From positions 806,001 through 870,000 of the forward strand of contig NZ_JQMO01000002.1 of assembly GCF_000744785.1 (NCBI RefSeq): a stretch of DNA of 64,000 nucleotides, written 5' to 3'. This document shows, one piece after another, positions 17,735-24,455 of the stretch. The position numbers and the translations under genes were made by a program. Origin of the DNA: Kitasatospora azatica KCTC 9699. GTDB taxonomy: Bacteria > Actinomycetota > Actinomycetes > Streptomycetales > Streptomycetaceae. A model generated the notes under the pieces. It did no database searches and was not told where the DNA came from. It saw nothing but the letters and a program-made list of their open reading frames with translations. Position 1 is the first letter of the stretch. Every line of letters begins with the position of its first letter.

Positions 17735-18020
17735 GTCACCGGTAGTTGCCTGACGTCTGGTCGCCCGATTGGCGCCACGGGATCAGCCAGATGGCCCGAA
17801 GAATGAAACCCTGCCCGGTGCGCATGTCATGCGCCGTGTCGTAGGTCGGGTCCGAAGAATGTCCCCGCACTGGCAGCGACAGAGAGGAACGCCTCATGGG
17901 GATCAGACAGCGAACGGCTACGGCGGCAATCACGACCCCGTTGATCCACACGCGCGACCTGGCCAACGGCCCGACGCGGCGCGGCGGCCAAGGGCGGGCG
18001 CCGCGCCGCCTGACGGATGG
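17735..18020. other. Intergenic, no gene seen
   Basis: 286 bases between the peptidase end and the small membrane protein. Short imperfect repeats (gtcatgcgccgtgtcg) are present, with no convincing promoter or frame. Confidence 0.3.
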
Positions 18021-19733
18021 TCAGAACACGTTCAGGGCCGTGTCGTCGATGACGAAGCTGGTCTGCAGGGTGGAGTTCTCGGTGCCGGTGATTCTCAGTG
18101 CGATCGTCTTGCCGATGTAGGGGGCCAGGTTGAAGGACCACAGGGTGTAGCCGGGAGCAGCGTTGAGGTTGGAGTAGCTGGCCAGGGTCGTGGTGGTGGC
18201 GCCGTTGAGGACCTGGACGTTGAGGGTGTCGTGGGCGCTGGCGGCGGTCTCGACGGTGTTGATGTGCAGCCAGAAGGACAGGTTCGCCGTGGTGCACGCG
18301 GGCGGGATCGACACCTGCTGGGCCAGCGTGTCGGTGTGGGTGGTGCCGTAGCCGTCGAGCCAGGCCTTCCAGGAGCCGGAGTGCGGGGGTTCGCTGGGCG
18401 AGTTGTCGATCACTCCCGGGGTGGCCGTCCAGGGTGCGGTGTCGTTCTCGAAGCCCGGGTTGCCGAGCAGTTGTTGGGCCGGGCACGGCGAGGTGGCGGC
18501 GGCGGTGAAGGCGGAGGTGCCGTGGGGAGTGCCCAGTCCGGTCGGGCCGTCGTAGCCGGTTCGGGCTGTGCACAGGTAGCTGCCGCAGGCGCCGTTGGCG
18601 CCGATGGTCACGTCGTACAGTGAGCCCGGGTGGGCATACGGGTAGGCCGCCGGGTAGCTGCCCGTGACCGGCGTGCCGGCCAACGCGTACACCCCGGCGA
18701 TGATCGGGGCCGAGACGCTGGTGCCGCCGTAGACCTGCCAGCCGGGTGCGCCGTACGTGTCGTACGCCGCCACTCCGGTCGCCGGGTCCGCGATGGCGGA
18801 GACGTCGGCCACGGTGCGCGAGGAGCAGCCGCTGTCGCTCTGCCAGGTCGGCTTGGCGTCGTAGGTCGAGCAGCCCGATCCCGTGCCGACGCCGCCGGCG
18901 GGCGCGCCCCAGACCGTCTCGCTCCAGCCGCGGGTGGTGGCGGAGCGGATGAGCGAGGTCCCGCCGACGGCGGTGACGTACCTGGACGCCGCCGGGTATT
19001 CCACGCCGTAGCCGGAGTCCCCGGCCGATGCGGTGATCGCCACGCCCGGGTGGTTGAAGTACTGGCCGTCGAACGTGGAGTCGAATGAGTTCTCGGAGCC
19101 GCCGTAACTGTTCGACACGTACCTGGCCCCGAGCCGCACCGCGGTGTTCACCGCCGCGCCCAGGTCGCTGAGTGAGGTGCTGTCGGCCTCCACCAGAAGG
19201 ATCTTGCAGTTCGGGCAGATCGCACTGACCATGTCCAGGTCCAGCGACGTCTCGCCCGCCCAGCCGGTGTCCGCAGCGGGCAGCGGCGACGGCGAGCCGT
19301 TCTCGTTGACCTTGCTGAAGCAGCCGTTCGCGGTGGTGCAGGAGGGCAGCGCATACTGCGCGCGGTAGACCGCCAGGTCGGCTGCGGCATTGGGGTCGTC
19401 GAAGGCGTCGACGACGGCCACGATCGCCCCTGCGCCCGCAGTGGCGGGCAGGTTGTAGGCGCTGCGCAGGTCCGAGGGGCCGTAGCCGAAGGGAACGACA
19501 TCGGGTGTCCGGACCGGGTGAGGCAGGTCGGTGCGCACCAGCGCGTGGCAGCGCACCGCCCTGGGCTGCGTGGGCGCGGCGCACAGGTGTCTGAAGTGAT
19601 GGGAATCCGGGGGAAGTTGCGCTTCGGCGGGCGGGGCCGCAGCGGCGGGGGAAGCGCCGAGGACAACCATGGTGGCCGCGGCGAGCGCGCGCAGCCACCG
19701 TCTCAGCACAGCTGTCTGTAGTGGGGCGGTCAA
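18021..19733 (-). CDS. Secreted S53 (sedolisin/kumamolisin-like) serine-carboxyl peptidase
   Basis: 570 residues with a signal peptide (LRALAAATMVVLGASPAAAA). The S53 catalytic set is complete: Glu and Asp four residues apart in GETSLDLDMVSAICP, the oxyanion Asp in TASAGDSGYG, and the nucleophile in GGTSVSAPIIAG. A C-terminal ~150-residue jelly-roll module (LLGNPGFENDTAPWTA onward) is probably carbohydrate- or cell-surface-binding. The usual long inhibitory propeptide is absent, as in short actinomycete homologues. The start is TTG 19733, seven bases after a strong GGAGGGAG; no ATG fits. It cleaves proteins at acidic pH outside the cell. Monocistronic. Confidence 0.85.
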   Translation of the reverse strand: MTAPLQTAVLRRWLRALAAATMVVLGASPAAAAPPAEAQLPPDSHHFRHLCAAPTQPRAVRCHALVRTDLPHPVRTPDVVPFGYGPSDLRSAYNLPATAGAGAIVAVVDAFDDPNAAADLAVYRAQYALPSCTTANGCFSKVNENGSPSPLPAADTGWAGETSLDLDMVSAICPNCKILLVEADSTSLSDLGAAVNTAVRLGARYVSNSYGGSENSFDSTFDGQYFNHPGVAITASAGDSGYGVEYPAASRYVTAVGGTSLIRSATTRGWSETVWGAPAGGVGTGSGCSTYDAKPTWQSDSGCSSRTVADVSAIADPATGVAAYDTYGAPGWQVYGGTSVSAPIIAGVYALAGTPVTGSYPAAYPYAHPGSLYDVTIGANGACGSYLCTARTGYDGPTGLGTPHGTSAFTAAATSPCPAQQLLGNPGFENDTAPWTATPGVIDNSPSEPPHSGSWKAWLDGYGTTHTDTLAQQVSIPPACTTANLSFWLHINTVETAASAHDTLNVQVLNGATTTTLASYSNLNAAPGYTLWSFNLAPYIGKTIALRITGTENSTLQTSFVIDDTALNVF

Positions 19734-20082
19734 TTCCGTCTCCCTCCTGTGGGGGTGGACCGAGAAGCGGGCGGCCGGTTCGAGAGGAGCGGCGCCCCGC
19801 CAGGATCCACCGCGGGTGAACACGAGAGCGCCGGCACCGCGTTCCTCGGGGCGGTCACCAGCCTTGCGACGAGAGCTCTCCCGATAGGAGAGGGCGAGCC
19901 GGCCTGCCGCAACGGCGAATGGGGCCATCCGGAGGAGAGGACTGACCCCGCAGGGGTGATGGATATGACGGTGCGACAGTCGGCTTGTCGCCAGCATGGC
20001 GAGGGCCCGGCCTGGCTGTGTGCTCTGGTCCGCCGATGCCCCCAGCGTCCGTTCAGGGCCGGTGCTCAAGGGATCACACGAG
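19734..20082. other. Upstream region of the S53 peptidase
   Basis: 349 bases between the peptidase start and the IS5-like element. It holds the peptidase ribosome site (forward ctccctcctg near 19740). No gene is seen. Confidence 0.35.
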
Positions 20083-20998
20083 GGTCTGTCGCGAGAGTGA
20101 TCTTGAGTTGCGATGATCATGGTGTGGCGCGAGGGGATCTGACGGACCGGCAGTGGGCACGGCTGGAGCCGCTGCTGCCGGTGGGGAAGAAGGCGGGCCG
20201 GCCGCGGACGTGGACACGTCAGCAGTTGATCGACGGGATACGGTGGCGGACCCGCGCGGGCACACCGTGGCGCGACGTCCCCGAGCGCTACGGTCCGTGG
20301 GACCGGGTCTACGACCTGTTTCGCCGCTGGCAGCGCGACGGCACCTGGAAGCAGATCCTGGAGCAACTGCAGGTCCAGGCCGACGCGCAGGGCCTCATCA
20401 CCTGGGACGTGAGCGTGGACTCGACCGTCTGCCGTGCCCACCAGCACGCCGCCGGCGCGTGTAAAAAAGGGAACTGCAGCGCGAGCCGCCCGGCGGGCTC
20501 GACACCGAGCCCGAGGACCACGGGCTCGGACGCTCCCGCGGCGGCCTGACCACGAAGATCCACCTCGCGACCGAGCAGGGGCAGAAGCCGCTGTCGTTGC
20601 TGATCACCGCCGGGCACCGGCACGACAGCCCGCAATTCCAGCCCGTCCTCGAACGCATCCGCGTCCCGCGCACCGGGCCGGGACGGCCACGGACCAAGCC
20701 GGACAAGGTTCGGGCCGACAAAGCCTACGGCTCGCGCGCCAACCGCTCCTACCTGCGCAGACGCAGGATCGAGTGCACCATCCCGGAGAAGGCCGACCAG
20801 GTCCGCAACCGCAAGAAGCTCGGCTCTCGGGGCGGCCGTCCACCGGCCTTCGACAAGGAGGACTACAAGGAGCGCCACGCGGTGGAGTGCGGGATCAACC
20901 GCCTGAAACGGCACCGGGCGGTGGCCACGAGATACGACAAGCTGGCCGTGCGTTACGAGGCCACCGTGCTGGTCGCAGCCATCAACGAGTGGCTCTGA
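20083..20998 (+). mobile_element. IS5-family element, right end apparently lost
   Basis: The left part (gtctgtcgcgagagtgatct, about 20084-20104) has the look of the terminal repeat and promoter of actinomycete IS5-like elements. No complementary end is found in the ~100 bases after the transposase stop at 20998, where a host gene ends at 21024. So the right inverted repeat was probably deleted and the copy is not mobile by itself. Confidence 0.6.
20124..20998 (+). CDS. IS5-like transposase, needs -1 frameshift
   Basis: The first frame starts at GTG 20124 ([19 protein letters not shown], the DUF4096 DNA-binding part, then [20 protein letters not shown] and the first catalytic Asp in [16 protein letters not shown]). 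It ends at 20549. The second frame carries [32 protein letters not shown] and [19 protein letters not shown] with the remaining DDE residues, to 20998. The frames meet at A6G (20463-20469), a -1 slippery site; after slipping the product reads [12 protein letters not shown] into the second half. This programmed arrangement is typical for the group, so the split is not decay. About 290 residues when fused. Confidence 0.85.
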
Positions 20999-21023
20999 CC
21001 GACGCAGTGCCTGCCAGTCCCGC

Positions 21024-21365
21024 TCACCAGTCCCGGCCAGCGATGAGCGCCTCTCCGTCTGCGTCCGGGAACCCGTACGCCAACGCGACGAACCAGAACT
21101 CATCGCCGATCCACTCGCGCGCGACCGTCTCGATCTCACTTCCAGCAGCCTCGAACTCGGCTTCCAGCAGGTTGAACTCCTCTGTTGCGGCCCGGGTGAG
21201 CGCATACAGGGCCTGCAGATCCGACGGCTGCTCAGCCTCGATCCGCTCGCACAGTCGCAGCAGAATCGCCCTGCCCTGATCTACAACATGATCGGGGAAG
21301 TACGAGTCCTCGTACATCTCGCGCAGAAAAGCGTGCCCTGCCACCTGCTGGTTCGTGATCGGCAC
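21024..21365 (-). CDS. DUF5713 family protein
   Basis: 113 residues: ITNQQVAGHAFLREMYEDSY, FPDHVVDQGRAILLRLCERI, then EFNLLEAEFEAAGSEIETVA and a C-terminal FWFVALAYGFPDADGE. I recognise the pattern of the acidic actinomycete DUF5713 proteins, whose function is unknown. GTG 21365 is preceded by GGGGGTAGGGG. It is the only apparently intact host gene inside the cluster of IS remains. Confidence 0.7.
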   Translation of the reverse strand: MPITNQQVAGHAFLREMYEDSYFPDHVVDQGRAILLRLCERIEAEQPSDLQALYALTRAATEEFNLLEAEFEAAGSEIETVAREWIGDEFWFVALAYGFPDADGEALIAGRDW

Positions 21366-21480
21366 GGCCCCTACCCCCATCCTTCCAGATGAACTGACGC
21401 GCCGATCATGCATGACACCACTGACACGACGGCGTCCATGCCTGCCAGACCATCCGTGACCAGCACTTTCGCAGCAGGCC

Positions 21481-21504
21481 CTTGACTCTGTCGGGGATCT
21501 TGGA
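21481..21504 (+). repeat. Left terminal inverted repeat of the IS1182-like element
   Basis: 24 bases, perfect complement of 22413-22436. Confidence 0.9.
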
Positions 21505-21601
21505 GTCTCCCGGTGTGCTGGCGTGATCAGCGGGCATGCTCGGGGCGGATCGAAGACCGTGTAGTTGTCGAGGTGTCAGTTGTCGCTCCGCCCCCGTTCC
21601 G

Positions 21602-22340
21602 GTGAGCAAGTTCCCCTCTCTGACCGCGCAGATCGCGCGGGCGAGCAACCCGGGCGGGACGACAGCGATGTGGGTCAGAGACAGGCTGGACGGGCTGTGG
21701 CGTGACGAGGACTTCGCGGGCTGGTACCCGCGCGACGGACGCCCCGGCATCTCGCCCGCCCAACTGGCCACCGTCAGCGTGCTGCAGTTCCTACTCGGTC
21801 TGTCGGACCGGCAAGCGGCCGAAGCGGTGCGCTGCCGCATCGACTTCAAGTACGCCCTGGCCATGGAACTGGACGATCCCGGCTTCCACCACAGCGTGCT
21901 GGCCGACTTCCGCGAGCGCCTGACCCTGGACAACCGCGCCGACCGCCTCCTCGACCTGGCACTCGCACGCCTGAAGGAGGCCGGACTCGTGCGCGAGCGC
22001 ACCACGCAGCGCACCGACTCCACCCATGTCCTGGCCGCGGTGCGGGACCTGACCCGGCTGGAACTGGTCACCGAGGCCGTCCGTGCCGCGCTGGAAGAAG
22101 TGGCCCGGACCGCTTCGCACCTGCTGACCGGCCTGGTCGACGAGGAGTGGGGCCGCCGCTACGGCCGCCCGGTCCGCCTGGGCAAGAACCCCACTCGGCC
22201 CAAGACCAGGATCCTCGCCGCCGGCGACGACGCCTGCCGCCTGCTGGAACACCTTCGCCGGCACGGACCGGGCTACCGGCCCGGCCCGCAGGCCGAGGCG
22301 CTGCGGCAGATCCTCGTGCAGAACTACGGTGTCGTAGGGG
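21602..22340 (+). pseudogene. IS1182-family transposase, N-terminal part
   Basis: From GTG 21602: WVRDRLDGLWRDEDFAGWYP, GISPAQLATVSVLQFLLGLS, DRQAAEAVRCRIDFKYALAM, then TDSTHVLAAVRDLTRLELV, the first DDE aspartate block. Family members have ~500-560 residues; homology stops at about 22340 (AEALRQILVQNY) and the frame reads on into foreign sequence to 22558. A short frame (ETFLDDNDIPRPKSWRS) before the right end may be the original C-terminus, consistent with an internal deletion. Confidence 0.8.
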
Positions 22341-22412
22341 GAGACCTTCCTGGACGACAACGACATCCCCCGGCCGAAGTCCTGGCGATCCCTAGGCACT
22401 TGAGCTTGGTCA

Positions 22413-22436
22413 TCCAAGATCCCCGACAGAGTCAAG
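22413..22436 (-). repeat. Right terminal inverted repeat of the IS1182-like element
   Basis: 24 bases, perfect complement of 21481-21504; ends GACAGAGTCAAG. Confidence 0.9.
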
Positions 22437-22493
22437 CTAGTACTGCAACGGTGCTTACCGCGACGGTTGTTGGGTTCGCTCGTTGGGCTGTTC

Positions 22494-22829
22494 ATGGGTG
22501 GGGACATATCCAAGGTCGATGCTCGTCGCTGGTCGGACGGGCCGGCCGGGTTGCATGAGCGGTTTGCGCATCGGTTCGCGCGGAGCGAGTCGCGGGATTC
22601 AGCACTGGCCTACATGCGTGGCCTGCTGGCGCCGTTGGATCGCAAGAACGGGTGGACGGTGGCCAAGGAAGCCGGCCACGGCGGCCCGGACCGGATCCAG
22701 CGGCTGCTGAACCGCATCGACTGGGACGCCGACGGGGTGCTCGACGACATGCGCGACTATGTCGTCGAGCACCTGGCGGATCCCGGCGGCGTGCTGATCG
22801 TCGACGACACCGGGTTTCTGCAGGTCTGA
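22494..22829 (+). pseudogene. IS701-like transposase, N-terminal stub
   Basis: The ATG 22494 frame reads MGGDISKVDARRW, then RFARSESRDSALAYMRGLL, KNGWTVAKEAGHGGPDRIQR, LLNRIDWDADGVLDDMRDYV and GVLIVDDTGFLQV. The last block holds the first catalytic Asp pair of IS701-type transposases (normally VDDTGFLKKG), after which the frame stops; about 300 residues are missing. The upstream tagtactgcaacggtgctta (22439-22458) resembles the left end of such elements and directly abuts the IS1182-like right end. No right end is found. Confidence 0.78.
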
Positions 22830-23320
22830 ACTTGGGACCTTGACACTGAGGACTTGAGCACGGACGCCTAAGACGTCATTGTGTTCCGGCCAGTTCGCGT
22901 GGTGGTCGAACGCGAGCCCTTGGCACCGTCCCGGTCGGTGCGATCCTCCGACTGCCGGGGCATGAAGGCAGGGCCTCCTGCGCAGCTCGTGACTGGACGG
23001 CGGCGCGTTCTTCTCGACCTGCCTGGGGCCTGCGCCCGATACACGAGAAGGACGCAGGCAAGGGTGGCTGAGCGCCGTCGCACCCGTGAAGAGTCGCTCA
23101 GCCGCCTCGCTCCGGTCTCCTGCCCAGGTGGTGCTCGGGTTTCAAACCATATGTCGCCCCATGGGGTGAATGTAGTTCGTACCCGGGCGTGTTTCAGCTG
23201 CCGGCTGCGAGCGTTGCCTATGCCAGGCAGGTATGCCGACTGCGCCTTCCGGCAGGCCTCCCCACGCCCGGCCACCCCACCGAGAGCCGACATCCGTCGG
23301 TGCACTTACGGAGGTACATC
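22830..23320. other. Upstream region of the repeat lectin
   Basis: 491 bases without a supportable gene. It contains the lectin's ribosome site (cggaggt at 23309-23315) and presumably its promoter. A minus-strand 145-codon frame lacks any family features. Confidence 0.4.
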
Positions 23321-23845
23321 ATGTCCCGTTCCACTACCGCGCTCGCCGCCCTGGCCGCCGCCGGCCTGATCGCCGTGGCGGCGCCCGTGGCTGCCGTTGC
23401 CGCGCCCCGCGCGGCTGCCAACACCATGTGCCTGGACGTGGGTGGATCCCGCAACAACGGCGACGGGGTCAAGATCTGGCAGTGCCAGAGCCCCGGCTTC
23501 GGCAACCAAGACTTCGTCATCGACAGCGGTCAGATCAAGGTCAAGGACACCATCGGAACCGGCCGGGAGATGTGCCTGGACGTGGGTGGATCCCGCAACA
23601 ACGGGGACCGGGCCAAGATCTGGCAGTGCCAGAGCCCCGGCTTCGGCAACCAAGACTTCGTCATCGACAGGGGCCAGATCAAGGTCAAGGACACCATCGG
23701 AACCGGCCGGGAGATGTGCCTGGACGTGGGTGGATCCCGCAACAACGGGGACCGGGCCAAGATCTGGCAGTGCCAGAGCCCCGGCTTCGGCAACCAAGAC
23801 TTCGTCATCGACAGCGGTCAGATCAAGGTCAAGGACACCGTCTGA
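23321..23845 (+). CDS. Secreted lectin-like protein of three near-identical 48-residue repeats
   Basis: 174 residues: signal peptide (TALAALAAAGLIAVAAPVAA, cleavage after AVAA), then three units starting MCLDVGGSRNNGDGVKIWQC, each with SPGFGNQDFVIDSGQIKVKD. Threefold symmetry, length per unit and the N-Q-x-F/W position indicate a beta-trefoil of ricin-B type, one unit per lobe, likely carbohydrate-binding outside the cell. The units differ in only a few residues and are also near-identical in DNA, so the duplication is recent or maintained by gene conversion. Two Cys per unit could form lobe disulfides. ATG 23321 follows a good ggaggt. A divergent relic lies at 12934-13065. Confidence 0.82.
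   Translation: MSRSTTALAALAAAGLIAVAAPVAAVAAPRAAANTMCLDVGGSRNNGDGVKIWQCQSPGFGNQDFVIDSGQIKVKDTIGTGREMCLDVGGSRNNGDRAKIWQCQSPGFGNQDFVIDRGQIKVKDTIGTGREMCLDVGGSRNNGDRAKIWQCQSPGFGNQDFVIDSGQIKVKDTV
23426..23845 (+). repeat. Triplicated 144-bp coding repeat
   Basis: Units begin at 23426, 23570 and 23714, exactly 144 bases apart; the third is cut at 132 bases by the stop. Units 2 and 3 differ at very few positions (for example agg versus agc in FVIDR/S), and unit 1 differs mainly at GDGV/GDRA. Confidence 0.92.
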
Positions 23846-23920
23846 CAGGTCGGCGCGGGGCAAGGTGATCTGAGAACGGTCAGCCCCGTTCGGCCTTCCG
23901 GGAGGCCGATCTCCGCTCTG

Positions 23921-23947
23921 CGGGAGGTTCGCCAAGCGAACCTCCCG
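23921..23947. terminator. Hairpin terminator after the lectin gene
   Basis: CGGGAGGTTCGC (23921-23932), loop CAA, GCGAACCTCCCG (23936-23947): a perfect 12-bp stem. A second weaker hairpin (TCGGCCT / AGGCCGA) lies just upstream. Confidence 0.75.
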
Positions 23948-24110
23948 ATGGGGTGCGCATCGTGCCATCCGTTCCGGTCCTGACGGTCAATCAGCCGGTG
24001 TCACATGACGGCGCACAAGTTGCGTCGCCCACGGTCCGCGGACCGAGTTCGATCTGGCATACATGGCGAGCCGTCGGCTTCCGCCGAACACCCCCCGCCG
24101 AGAGAGCCCC

Positions 24111-24365
24111 ATGCCGAACCTCCAGGACCTCCGCTCGACCGACGCCGGCATCCCCTGGTGCCCGCCGGTCACCAGCGCGGCCCTCTCCGAGGACGACGCC
24201 GAGGTCCTCGCCGCCCGTTTCAAAGCCCTCTCCGGGCCGGTCCGCCTGCGCCTTCTCTCCCGCGTCGCCTCCCACCCCGCCGGCGAGGCCTGCGTCTGCG
24301 ACATCCAGGGCCGAGTGGCCGGCGCCCGCACCCGGCAGTGGATGGAGCGCCCTGCCCGCGTGTGA
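24111..24365 (+). pseudogene. ArsR-family repressor, truncated in the helix-turn-helix
   Basis: ATG 24111: MPNLQDLRSTDAGIPWCPPV, then EVLAARFKALSGPVRLRLLS and HPAGEACVCDI. This is the N-terminus of an arsenic-type ArsR; CVCD is the metal-binding motif at the start of helix alpha-3. After CVCDI the homology ends (about 24306) and unrelated sequence leads to a stop at 24365. The recognition helix is missing, so it cannot bind DNA. No ars genes remain nearby. Confidence 0.75.
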
Positions 24366-24455
24366 TCGTGGTGGCCGGCACTCTCGCGAAAGGCGATGCG
24401 TACTCGTGGTTCACATCCGGGGCCGGCAGGGGCCGATGTCCGCGGCATGGGTGGC

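Larger units (their letters stand above)
21481..22436. mobile_element. Internally deleted IS1182-like element with perfect 24-bp ends
   Basis: Left end 21481-21504 begins CTTGACTCTGTCGGGGATCT. Right end 22413-22436 is its exact 24-base complement. The element is 956 bases, against ~1.6-1.7 kb for intact relatives, and holds the N-terminal ~60% of a transposase. Flanks (gcagcaggcc left, ctagtactgc right) show no clear target duplication. It could be mobilised in trans. Confidence 0.8.
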
